Of a stretch of DNA of 9,209 nt, positions 1 to 5,923 are shown piece after piece (the first letter of the stretch is position 1; the number at the start of each line of letters is the position of its first letter). The DNA is from Chloroflexia bacterium (lineage in GTDB: Bacteria > Chloroflexota > Chloroflexia > Thermomicrobiales > UBA6265). The notes beneath the pieces are model-generated. The model did not search any database. It worked only from the letters and a program-made list of their open reading frames with translations, and was not told where the DNA came from. Made by a program: the position numbers and the translations under genes. The stretch is taken from NCBI GenBank assembly GCA_013698495.1, contig JACCUV010000290.1, forward strand, positions 1 to 9,209. Direction: 5' to 3'.

Positions 1-630
1 CGGGGGGTGCTCTTTCTCGACGAGTTGCCGGAATTCAATTCGGTTACGCTCGAGGTCCTTCGCCAACCGCTCGAGGACCGTCGGGTGTCGATCGCCCGCG
101 CCTCGGGCACAGTCAGCTTTCCCGCCAATGTCACGCTGGTGGCGGCGATGAATCCGTGCCCCTGCGGGTTCTTCGGCGATCCCGTGCGCGAGTGCCGCTG
201 TGCGCCATCAGCCGTTTCCCGATATCAGAAGCGAATCAGCGGCCCGTTGCTCGATCGCATCGACATTCACCTGGAAGTGCCACGCATCGCCTACGAGCAG
301 TTGTCCGACCGGCGTCCCGGCGAGGCATCGGCGCTGGTTCGTGCGCGGGTTGAGGCTGCCCGCGAGGTCCAGGCCAATCGATTCCAGGATGGCGAGACGT
401 TGACCAACGCCGACATGGGACCGCGCGAGGTCCAGAAGTACGCCCGACTAGATGAGCAGGGCGAACAGTTGATGCGGACCGCCGTACGTCAATTGGCGTT
501 ATCGGCCCGGGGGTATCATCGTGTGCTCAAACTCTCGCGCACGATCGCCGACATGGCCGGATCGGAGCAGATCCAGACACCGCACGTGGCGGAGGCGCTT
601 CAGTACCGCCCGCGCGTCGCCGACGCCTAG
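1..630 (+). CDS. comM: ComM/YifB-family Mg-chelatase-like AAA+ ATPase, C-terminal part (5' truncated by window)
   Basis: The frame is open from base 1 to a TAG at 628-630 and gives about 209 residues. It enters inside the Walker B strand (GVLFLDELPEF, residues 2-12), so the GTG at 7 is internal and not a start. Next come a sensor-1-like segment (LVAAMNPCPCGFFGD), a second cysteine pair (RECRC), the family signature SGPLLDRIDIH, and the C-terminal Mg_chelatase_C helical domain (ARGYHRVLKLSRTIADMAGS through HVAEALQYR). The four-cysteine patch is typical of ComM/YifB and separates it from true magnesium chelatase ChlI/BchI. The family is usually about 500 residues, so roughly 300, including Walker A, lie to the left. 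ComM is known as a hexameric helicase that promotes branch migration during natural transformation; that role here is by homology only. The gene converges on the minus-strand fchA-like gene with a 24-bp gap and no clear terminator. Confidence 0.93.
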   Translation, partial: RGVLFLDELPEFNSVTLEVLRQPLEDRRVSIARASGTVSFPANVTLVAAMNPCPCGFFGDPVRECRCAPSAVSRYQKRISGPLLDRIDIHLEVPRIAYEQLSDRRPGEASALVRARVEAAREVQANRFQDGETLTNADMGPREVQKYARLDEQGEQLMRTAVRQLALSARGYHRVLKLSRTIADMAGSEQIQTPHVAEALQYRPRVADA

Positions 631-654
631 GCGACTCGCTTCATGGGGCACGCC

Positions 655-1287
655 TTAACCTCGTCGATCCTCAAGCGTGGCGTGCAGGACGCCAGATTGC
701 GCGCGCGCGCGTTCCTCGACGTCATTGGCGCGATCGGTCAGGCCTGCCGCAACGGCAGCATCCTTGATTAACGGCACATTGACCCGGACGTTGACCAGCG
801 CCGTCTGTACCGACGCATGGGCCAGGGACACGGCGATTTCGGCATCGGAGAGCGCATGCGTCGAGCCGTGGGCGACGACCGGTTCCAGGTTATCCAGCAG
901 CTCGCAGGCAGTTGTCGCGATTGCCAGCGGAACTTCCGCGGCGTTGATCAGCGCCACCTGCATCGCCTCTCGCCGCGTCGACTTCTCGGCGTCGGTTGCT
1001 TGCGGTAGTCGTGCGGCGTCGAGATACCCGCTGTAGGCCAGCTCATCGGCTTCGCTGGCCGCGAGCAGCTTCCCAACGACCTCGTTGAGTTGGATCTGGG
1101 AGCCTGCCAGGTCCGGGTTGTTGGCTCCGCCCTTCATGGTAAGGGAAACAACCATCTGGCCGAGCCCCGCCGCCAGCGCCCCCACGAGGCCAGCCACGCT
1201 GCCGCCGCCTGGCGCCGGGTGGGCCGAACCCAGAGTCGCCAGATACTCTCCGACCGAGCGCATAAGTATCGGAGTCTGCCTGGTCAT
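655..1287 (-). CDS. fchA: Cyclodeaminase/cyclohydrolase family protein (FTCD_C; FchA-like)
   Basis: The product is 210 residues, full length for stand-alone FTCD_C proteins. The N-terminal region has the Pro-Gly-Gly-Gly-Ser motif (residues 26-30, PGGGSVAGLVGALAAGL), followed by a helix ending in MVVSLT. The middle has the EADELAYSGYLDAARLP segment, and near residue 150 the SDAEIAVSLAHASVQTALVNVRVN block. All are characteristic of formimidoyl-THF cyclodeaminase and the clostridial methenyl-THF cyclohydrolase FchA. The family releases ammonia from 5-formimidoyl-THF or hydrolyses 5,10-methenyl-THF in cytosolic one-carbon metabolism. Sequence alone does not tell me which reaction applies, and no histidine or purine degradation gene is visible nearby. 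The ATG overlaps the upstream zinc-ribbon gene's TGA in an ATGA arrangement (1284-1287), implying translational coupling. The stop is TAA at 655-657. Confidence 0.88.
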   Translation of the reverse strand: MTRQTPILMRSVGEYLATLGSAHPAPGGGSVAGLVGALAAGLGQMVVSLTMKGGANNPDLAGSQIQLNEVVGKLLAASEADELAYSGYLDAARLPQATDAEKSTRREAMQVALINAAEVPLAIATTACELLDNLEPVVAHGSTHALSDAEIAVSLAHASVQTALVNVRVNVPLIKDAAVAAGLTDRANDVEERARAQSGVLHATLEDRRG

Positions 1288-1754
1288 CGCTTCACCGAGC
1301 CGGTCTCGGCTGCCACCATCTCGTCAAGCTCGCGGACGAACCGTTCCTCGTCGTCGAACTCGAGCTTGTATGCCGTTTCGTCGGGGCGCGGCGCCGGCGG
1401 AATCACGAATCGCACCCAACCTTCCTCGGCGCCCCGGCACAGCAGTTCAGTCACCTTGGCCTCGAAGCGGTTGTATGGAAGTTCCGGCGCCAGCACGCGG
1501 TAATACTGTTCGCCCATGCCGTTCGCGGTCCAGATCAGGCGCACCAGTTGCCGGTGACGCGTCTCCAACGGTGAAGCCGCCATCTCGTTTGACATGAGCC
1601 CGCGCAGGATCGCCGAGAACTTGCCCATCTGGCGGGTCTCGTTGGTGCAAACCGGGCATGCACCGTTAACGATCTCTTCGTGACGGTAGCTGCGCCGGCA
1701 GGTATCGCACCACAGATAAGTGCCCAGGGGATCGGATTGACGTTGTTGTGGCAT
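1284..1754 (-). CDS. Zinc-ribbon protein of unknown function
   Basis: I chose the ATG at 1752-1754 (156 residues) because a GGAAGG ribosome binding site lies 6 nt upstream. The open frame continues back to 1961, but that extension reads like non-coding sequence and overlaps a hairpin and the preceding gene. The N-terminus holds two CxxC pairs, C16/C19 and C33/C36 (WCDTC and CPVC), a classic four-cysteine zinc ribbon of rubredoxin/TFIIB type. The rest looks soluble and helical, with a basic segment (ETRHRQLVRLIW) and an acidic C-terminus (LEFDDEERFVRELDEMVAAE). I see no catalytic motif and do not recognise a named family. It is translationally coupled to the FchA-like gene, so the two may act together, but I cannot say how. 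Zinc binding is inferred from the cysteine pattern only. Confidence 0.8.
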   Translation of the reverse strand: MPQQRQSDPLGTYLWCDTCRRSYRHEEIVNGACPVCTNETRQMGKFSAILRGLMSNEMAASPLETRHRQLVRLIWTANGMGEQYYRVLAPELPYNRFEAKVTELLCRGAEEGWVRFVIPPAPRPDETAYKLEFDDEERFVRELDEMVAAETGSVKR

Positions 1755-1795
1755 GTGATGCCTTCCACGGCCAGAAGAGCGACGGGTTAACTGGA

Positions 1796-1829
1796 ACAGG
1801 TCTGGCGGATCGTTTCCAGCCAGACCTGT
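1796..1829 (-). terminator. Strong intergenic hairpin after the bc operon (terminator-like or attenuator)
   Basis: Perfect 11-bp inverted repeat: ACAGGTCTGGC at 1796-1806 and GCCAGACCTGT at 1819-1829, with a 12-nt loop. It lies 38 nt past the stop of the small membrane protein gene and 41 nt before the zinc-ribbon start, all on the minus strand. After the stem the minus strand reads TTCCAGTT, not a real T-tract. It could be a weak intrinsic terminator, an mRNA-stabilising 3' hairpin or a partial read-through point. The stem is seen directly; its function is inferred. Confidence 0.55.
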
Positions 1830-1867
1830 GCGCCGATTGATTGAGCATCGATCCGTCAGACTGGATG

Positions 1868-2074
1868 CTACCCGCGCATGCCTCGTTCCTGGTGCTGAAC
1901 CGTTCCGCCGCGACCAACATTGGCCGAACTGGGCTGGGCTTCGCCGGTGCGGTCGGCCCATTTCTGGACCATGTACGTGAGATAGATGCCGCCGATCATC
2001 ATCGCGATCGCCAGGACAAGCTCAACGGTTTCGGCCAGGGTGCCGAACGCGATCGCCAGGTTAGAAACAATCAT
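1868..2074 (-). CDS. Small single-helix membrane protein of the bc operon
   Basis: A 68-residue product starts at the ATG at 2072-2074, with an AAGGAG ribosome binding site 7 nt upstream. It begins 15 bp after the stop of the cytochrome c/cupredoxin gene, so it is almost certainly cotranscribed. Residues about 15-36 form one transmembrane helix (VELVLAIAMMIGGIYLTYMV), followed by a polar, partly basic tail (VQKWADRTGEAQ onward). I recognise no named family. Size, topology and position suggest a small accessory subunit of the bc complex, comparable in kind to PetG/PetL/PetN of b6f, but I see no sequence similarity to those. It could also be an assembly factor or an unrelated small membrane protein. 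The stop is TAG at 1868-1870. Confidence 0.72.
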   Translation of the reverse strand: MIVSNLAIAFGTLAETVELVLAIAMMIGGIYLTYMVQKWADRTGEAQPSSANVGRGGTVQHQERGMRG

Positions 2075-2089
2075 CGGTGCGCTCCTTGA

Positions 2090-3031
2090 CTACGGTGCTT
2101 CGATCGTCAGTGTGCCGACCATGCCGCCTTCGCGATGACCGGGAATCGAACAGTAAAACTCGTACGTGCCGGGTTCGGCGTCTTCCGGGATCGTAATCGT
2201 GACCGCGTCGCCGGTAAGCACCTCGGCGATGCCAAGTTCATCGACCGTGAAATCATGCGTGGAGAGTCCGGCATTGACGACCTCGAAACTCTCGCCCGGC
2301 GCCAACGTGATTTCGGTTTGGCTCCACGCATACGGGTCGAGAGCTTCAAGCAGGATCGAGCCATCTTCGGTCGCGGCCGGTGTGCCCTGGTCGTCCACGT
2401 CGTCGCCCGCGTCGTCCGGCGCTGGCGCCGTCGGGTAGAGCACATAGTCGTCGTTCGCGGCGTTGGCGCACTCTTCGGTGGCAGATGGGGTGGCGTCGCA
2501 GACGCTTAGCGCCTGGTTGTGACCGGTGGTCAGTACCGCCTGATTGTAGACATAATCCCAATCGCCGTACATGATCAGGTACACGAGGTCGTTGATTTCC
2601 TCGATGTTGAGATCCGCCGCGAAGGATGGCATCAGCTTTGCCGCCACGCGTGGGTCCTGCGGAACGCCATAGGTAATCATGTAGCGGATGTAGTTCTCGG
2701 CCGTCTCCTGCTCGACCGGATCGTCGGACTGAAAGGCGACCAGCGTGTCACTCTCCTCAAACTGCGGATTCCCGACCAGATGCGATTGATTCAGCGGCGC
2801 GCCGATCCGCGGCGGATCTTCTTCCCCGGCGACACCGTAGCCGGCCGGTCCGTGGCACTGCAGGCAATAGGTGATGTACAACTCGGCGCCGCGCTCGATC
2901 GCCAGTGCTCCTTGGCCATCGGTTTGCGATCCGCGCCGATTCGGTTCATCAGCAAGATAGACCACGAGCACGGTTGACAGGGCAACCAGCCCGATAATCA
3001 CTACTGTTGCGAGCTTTTGAACAGCTCCCAC
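2090..3031 (-). CDS. Membrane-anchored cytochrome c fused to a C-terminal cupredoxin domain
   Basis: The product is 313 residues from a GTG start. A GAGAGAGG Shine-Dalgarno-like stretch lies 6 nt upstream, and an in-frame stop shortly before it rules out a longer form. Residues about 5-27 are a hydrophobic anchor, so the rest should face outside the membrane. The class I cytochrome c domain has its haem site at C56-x-x-C59-H60 (CLQCH), with M134 (KLMPSF) as likely sixth ligand. An acidic linker (about 200-225) follows, and C178/C188 could form a disulfide. Residues about 228-313 form a plastocyanin-like domain with a full type I copper set: H259 (STHDF), C294 (FYCSIPGH), H299 and M304. In this operon it should take electrons from the Rieske centre at the haem. 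Passing them through copper to an oxidase is inference. Such fusions may already be catalogued; I could not check. Confidence 0.9.
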   Translation of the reverse strand: MGAVQKLATVVIIGLVALSTVLVVYLADEPNRRGSQTDGQGALAIERGAELYITYCLQCHGPAGYGVAGEEDPPRIGAPLNQSHLVGNPQFEESDTLVAFQSDDPVEQETAENYIRYMITYGVPQDPRVAAKLMPSFAADLNIEEINDLVYLIMYGDWDYVYNQAVLTTGHNQALSVCDATPSATEECANAANDDYVLYPTAPAPDDAGDDVDDQGTPAATEDGSILLEALDPYAWSQTEITLAPGESFEVVNAGLSTHDFTVDELGIAEVLTGDAVTITIPEDAEPGTYEFYCSIPGHREGGMVGTLTIEAP

Positions 3032-3095
3032 GCTTGACCTCTCTCCTCACCAACCTCATTCTTCACCGGGCGACTCCGGCCCGGACGTCGCGTTC

Positions 3096-3686
3096 CTAGG
3101 CCGTGTACGGCGTCGCGTCTGCCGGTGTGTACGTATTGCGCATGATCAGCGTCGCCGGATTTGTGTTCACGGTGATGCTGCCATTGTCGTTGACGGTCAC
3201 CGGCATCCCGTCCATCGCGCGAGGGGCCGGACCCGAGATTCGCGAACCGTTGTATTCGTAAATCGAGCCATGGCAGGGACAAATGAACCGGGAGGACCCC
3301 GCGATCCACGGCACGGTGCAGCCGAGGTGGACGCACTTCCAATACAGGGCCTGAATGCCATCATCGGTGTGGACCAGATAAAACTTGCCTTCCGGAAACC
3401 GGAATGGCGCGCCGTCGATCTCAGGCACGTTGATGCCGGCAACAGTAATGTCGCCACCGAACGCGCCGGTTTTGTTCGGCCACAACAGCCAGACCGTGCC
3501 AATCGCAATCTCGGCCGTAATGATCATGGTGGCGCCGAGAGCCGCATTCCTGGTGAACGAGCGCCGGCTGTGCAGCTTCTTTGCGGTCGATCCGTGTCCC
3601 GCCTGCAGGCGGGCCGCCAGGCCCAGAACGTGGCCCGCCGCCCAGCCACTGGCCAGACCTGTGAGTGTGCGCGCAAGTGGTGTCAT
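3096..3686 (-). CDS. qcrA: Rieske [2Fe-2S] iron-sulfur subunit of the cytochrome bc complex
   Basis: This 196-residue protein has both Rieske boxes. Box I is C118-V-H120-L-G-C123 and box II is C136-P-C138-H139-G-S. By homology C118, H120, C136 and H139 bind the cluster and C123/C138 form the stabilising disulfide. A transmembrane anchor lies at about 48-70. Just before it, S40-R-R-S-F-T-R46 fits the twin-arginine motif, as expected for Rieske proteins, which are exported folded by Tat as uncleaved anchors. The roughly 40-residue N-terminal stretch before that motif is long. An AAGGA sequence lies about 11 nt upstream of the chosen ATG (3684-3686), wider than ideal, so a slightly different start is possible. 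The protein would shuttle electrons from quinol at the Qo site to the cytochrome c domain of the next gene. It sits 64 bp after the subunit IV gene and 64 bp before the cytochrome c gene. Confidence 0.95.
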   Translation of the reverse strand: MTPLARTLTGLASGWAAGHVLGLAARLQAGHGSTAKKLHSRRSFTRNAALGATMIITAEIAIGTVWLLWPNKTGAFGGDITVAGINVPEIDGAPFRFPEGKFYLVHTDDGIQALYWKCVHLGCTVPWIAGSSRFICPCHGSIYEYNGSRISGPAPRAMDGMPVTVNDNGSITVNTNPATLIMRNTYTPADATPYTA

Positions 3687-3750
3687 GTTAGCGTCGATCC
3701 TTGCCTAACAAACGGGCTCATCGTGTTCGTGAGCCTGACCTCGAGATGTG

Positions 3751-4539
3751 CTAGTGGTGCACCAGGGGGAGATCCCATGGCATCATCAACTGCTGTTCCG
3801 GGCCACGGAACGAGGTGCCAATGAATCCCAGCACCCAATAGGTAATGAAGAAACCGGTGAATAGCGCGATGATCAACTCTCGCGTCGTCGGCCGATAGAT
3901 TGTCTTGACCATCACGACCAGCGCGAAGATCGCCCCAAGCACGATCAGTGACGAGATCACGATGCTGCCGACCCAGGCGGGGGCTCCCTGAGTGTCCATC
4001 AGCCAGCTCCCCATTCCAAACTGGGTGCCACGGCCAATGGCTTCCTCAAGCAACACCATCCCGACCAGGACGACGGTGGTGAACACGGTCGCAAGGGCGA
4101 TGATCTTGCGACCCTTGGAAGATGTGCCAAGGATGCCCACACCCAGCGGACTGCGGTCGATATATGGAATCGCGGCGATCCCGCCCAATGCCAACGTGGG
4201 GATGATCACGCCCGCCAGGCCGGCATCCATGTGCAAGAGCATCTCTTGCAGGTTAAGGAAGTACCACGGCGCTTTCGACGGGTTGGGAGTCTGGTTCGGA
4301 TTCGCCCGCTCCAGCAACGGCGCGTTGACGAGCACCGATAGCGCCGTCAGGATCGCCAGGAACACGACTGCGCAGACCGCCTCGACGACCACCAGCGAGG
4401 GCCAGACCATGACCTCGTCTTCGGCCAGGTCGGTTGGTCTCGCCAAAGCGCGACCGCGCACCAGTTCGAGCAACTTTTGTCGCTTCTGTTCGTCGATGCC
4501 GCCAGTGTTGGCGCCCGGTTGCTGTGCAATTTCAGCCAC
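3751..4539 (-). CDS. petD: Cytochrome b C-terminal half (subunit IV/PetD-like) of the bc complex
   Basis: The product is 262 residues from a GTG at 4537-4539. GGGAG lies about 10 nt upstream and an in-frame TAG further up excludes a long extension. About five hydrophobic helices are visible (roughly 44-70, 106-126, 145-166, 188-211, 222-243). That is more than the three of plant PetD and one more than the four of a classical cytochrome b C-terminal half. The loop before the second helix carries NPSKAPWYFLNLQEM (residues 86-100), the Qo-site loop. A90-P91-W92-Y93 occupies the place of PEWY, so the usual glutamate is replaced. From memory, KAPWYF-type loops occur in many menaquinol-oxidising complexes. 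The tail has SFRGPEQQLMMPW, with no fused haem domain. It forms the Qo side together with the adjacent cytochrome b gene, from which it is separated by 45 bp. Confidence 0.93.
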   Translation of the reverse strand: MAEIAQQPGANTGGIDEQKRQKLLELVRGRALARPTDLAEDEVMVWPSLVVVEAVCAVVFLAILTALSVLVNAPLLERANPNQTPNPSKAPWYFLNLQEMLLHMDAGLAGVIIPTLALGGIAAIPYIDRSPLGVGILGTSSKGRKIIALATVFTTVVLVGMVLLEEAIGRGTQFGMGSWLMDTQGAPAWVGSIVISSLIVLGAIFALVVMVKTIYRPTTRELIIALFTGFFITYWVLGFIGTSFRGPEQQLMMPWDLPLVHH

Positions 4540-4584
4540 GATGTGTTTTCTCCCGTTCTGGCGCCGCCACGGCGACGTTTGTGC

Positions 4585-5313
4585 CTACAACGGACCCGAT
4601 ATGCCGCCATCCTTGCGGATCCGCCAGAAGTGGACCGCCATCAGGAAAGCCGCAATCAACGGCAGGAAGATGACATGCAGAGTGTAGAACCGAATCAGCG
4701 TGCTTTGACCGATCTGGAAGTCGCCGAGCAGCAATTGGCGAACCTGGGGACCGACGATCGGGGCGGCGCCGCCTATTTCCGATCCCACGGTGATTGCCCA
4801 GAACGCCAGTTGATCCCATGGCAGCAGGTATCCGGTGAAGGAAAGCAGGAACGTGGTCACCAGCAAGAGAACGCCAATCACCCAGTTGAATTCCCGGGGC
4901 GGCTTGTAAGAACCGGTGTAGAAGACACGTCCCATATGGAGGAATACCGCGATCACCATGCCCTGTGCCGACCACCGATGCATGTTGCGCATGAGCTGGC
5001 CGAAGGTCACCGTGCCTTCGATTTCCTGCATTGTCTGGTACGCCTGATCCTCGGAGGGGATGTAATAAAACATCAGGAGCACGCCGGTCATCGTCAACAC
5101 AAGAAACATGAAGAAGGAAAGACCACCCAGGCAAAACGTGTACGTCACCTTGGTGGCGTAGCGCTTGATCTTCACCGGGTGTATGTGCAGGAACACATTG
5201 CTGGCGATGATCAGGGCCTGGTTGCGCTGCGTGTCCGGGTAGCCGTGCCGGACTACCGAACGCCACACCGACGACCCGGTGATCCGATCGGCCAGCGATT
5301 GTTCGCGCCTCAT
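4585..5313 (-). CDS. qcrB: Cytochrome b6-type subunit (cytochrome b N-terminal half) of the bc complex
   Basis: The product is 242 residues from an ATG at 5311-5313, preceded by a strong GGAGGAGG ribosome binding site (5320-5327) with 6-nt spacing. It is the first gene of the five-gene cluster. Four helices carry the four haem b ligands: H112 (MHRWS), H126 (FLHMGRV), H213 (YTLHV) and H228 (AVHFW). The 14- and 15-residue steps match cytochrome b6. C61 in FCLGGLSF sits where b6 Cys35 binds haem c(i)/c(n). The offset of 26 to plant b6 numbering is the same for all five ligand residues. The segment SFTGYLLPWDQLAFWA and the ending ISGPL are also b6-like. It would carry quinone reduction at the Qi side and transmembrane electron transfer between the b haems. 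The stop is TAG at 4585-4587. Confidence 0.96.
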   Translation of the reverse strand: MRREQSLADRITGSSVWRSVVRHGYPDTQRNQALIIASNVFLHIHPVKIKRYATKVTYTFCLGGLSFFMFLVLTMTGVLLMFYYIPSEDQAYQTMQEIEGTVTFGQLMRNMHRWSAQGMVIAVFLHMGRVFYTGSYKPPREFNWVIGVLLLVTTFLLSFTGYLLPWDQLAFWAITVGSEIGGAAPIVGPQVRQLLLGDFQIGQSTLIRFYTLHVIFLPLIAAFLMAVHFWRIRKDGGISGPL

Positions 5314-5615
5314 GCGCTTCCTCCTCCGGAAATCCCCATCCGCACCGTCGCTGCCTGGACTGAACCAGCCGTCTCATAACGGAATCATCCCGTCCAGAAT
5401 CCTGGGTTGGCTCTCACGTCGAGTGATGCCTCACCAACGGCAAAGCGTGCCCGTATTGTCGGTTGCGCATTCAGCCACGGTCAAGGCGTGGAGCGTTGCA
5501 TTTGTGTTCAATTGCCACGAATTCGACGACGGCGTGACCCGAAGCGATTGCGTCGGTCCTCGCAACGCAGCAACGGACGCCTCACAGCGTCCGTCACTCT
5601 TCGCCACGTGCCAAT
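5314..5615. other. 302-bp intergenic region upstream of the bc operon
   Basis: No credible gene is present; the open frames through it have neither a good ribosome binding site nor a recognisable product. It must hold the promoter of the minus-strand bc operon unless transcription reads through from tRNA-Val. I found no convincing -35/-10 pair: a TTGACC on the minus strand at 5479-5484 lacks a well-placed -10. Apart from the ribosome binding site at 5320-5327, the only clear structure is the hairpin at 5573-5594. Confidence 0.6.
5573..5594 (-). terminator. Hairpin downstream of tRNA-Val (possible terminator)
   Basis: Perfect 8-bp stem, ACGGACGC at 5573-5580 and GCGTCCGT at 5587-5594, with a CTCACA loop. 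It lies 21 nt past the CCA end of the tRNA gene. No T-tract follows on the minus strand (TTGCTGCG), so it is at best an atypical intrinsic terminator. It may instead mark the 3' trailer processed off the tRNA precursor. Confidence 0.4.
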
Positions 5616-5692
5616 TGGTGGGCGTTACAGGACTTGAACCTGTGACCTCACGGATGTGAACCGTGCGCTCTGGCCAGCTGAGCTAAACGCCC
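5616..5692 (-). tRNA. tRNA-Val(CAC), CCA encoded
   Basis: On the minus strand the sequence folds into a complete cloverleaf. The acceptor is GGGCGTT paired with AACGCCC. The D stem is GCTC/GAGC with GG in the loop. The anticodon stem is CACGG/CCGTG around the loop TTCACAT, and the variable loop is the 5-nt AGGTC. The T stem is ACAGG/CCTGT around TTCAAGT. The anticodon CAC (plus positions 5656-5658) reads GUG, valine. The discriminator is A and CCA is encoded (5616-5618). The body is 74 nt, 77 with CCA. It lies upstream of the bc operon on the same strand. Confidence 0.97.
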
Positions 5693-5694
5693 CT

Positions 5695-5711
5695 CTCCGG
5701 GCGTACCGGAG
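5695..5711 (-). other. Hairpin in the tRNA-Val 5' leader
   Basis: Inverted repeat CTCCGG (5695-5700) and CCGGAG (5706-5711) with a 5-nt loop, only 2 nt before the tRNA 5' end on the transcribed strand. It would nearly fill the leader between the proposed promoter and the RNase P cleavage site. Confidence 0.5.
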
Positions 5712-5718
5712 TGGCGTG

Positions 5719-5748
5719 AGTATACACCTCGAATTCAGTCCGATCCAA
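5719..5748 (-). promoter_or_regulatory. Candidate sigma-70-type promoter of tRNA-Val
   Basis: On the minus strand TATACT (5719-5724) matches the -10 consensus at five of six positions. TTGGAT (5743-5748) lies 18 nt upstream as a weak -35 (TTG matches). The -10 ends 26 nt before the tRNA 5' end, a normal distance. Predicted from motifs only. Confidence 0.5.
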
Positions 5749-5822
5749 TATTGCCGGGCCGATTTTCGGAGCGATTTGCGGGTTGGTTCCAACTCCGCGA
5801 AGCAAGGGATGTGTTGTTTTTT

Positions 5823-5900
5823 CGGTCCAGAACGAAGTCGAAGGAATGAGGAATCCTGAGACCTCGTCAATACCAGTGGTGAAGCATACTGGACCGTGAC
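5823..5900. repeat. Putative dispersed intergenic element, copy 1
   Basis: The element is bounded by a perfect 8-bp inverted repeat, CGGTCCAG (5823-5830) and CTGGACCG (5889-5896). It contains, in order, ACGAAG (5832-5837), GAGGAATCC (5848-5856), ATACC (5870-5874), CTGGA (5889-5893) and GTGAC (5896-5900). The same blocks recur in the same order and similar spacing at 8922-8994. It lies between tRNA-Val and the 3' end of ridA. A short T-run (about 5815-5822) precedes it on the plus strand. A Rho-independent terminator for ridA is unlikely, because on the minus strand the run reads as A's after the stem. Confidence 0.5.
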
Positions 5901-5923
5901 ATCCGCTGTTTCTGCGTGAACCG

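Noticed and set aside
1755..1961. N-terminal extension of the zinc-ribbon frame
   Set aside because: A good ribosome binding site precedes the ATG at 1754; the extension overlaps the operon-end hairpin and the small membrane protein gene and reads like non-coding sequence.
4532..5377. A 281-codon open frame on the minus strand overlapping the cytochrome b6 gene in another frame
   Set aside because: The 4585-5313 frame has all cytochrome b signatures and a strong ribosome binding site; this one is arginine- and proline-rich shadow sequence.
4477..5379. A 300-codon plus-strand open frame antisense to the bc genes
   Set aside because: It is antisense to well-conserved genes, has no recognisable domain or good ribosome binding site, and is expected by chance in GC-rich DNA.
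5453..5484. Possible promoter (TTGACC on the minus strand) for the bc operon
   Set aside because: The nearest -10-like sequence matches poorly and sits at a 20-nt spacing.
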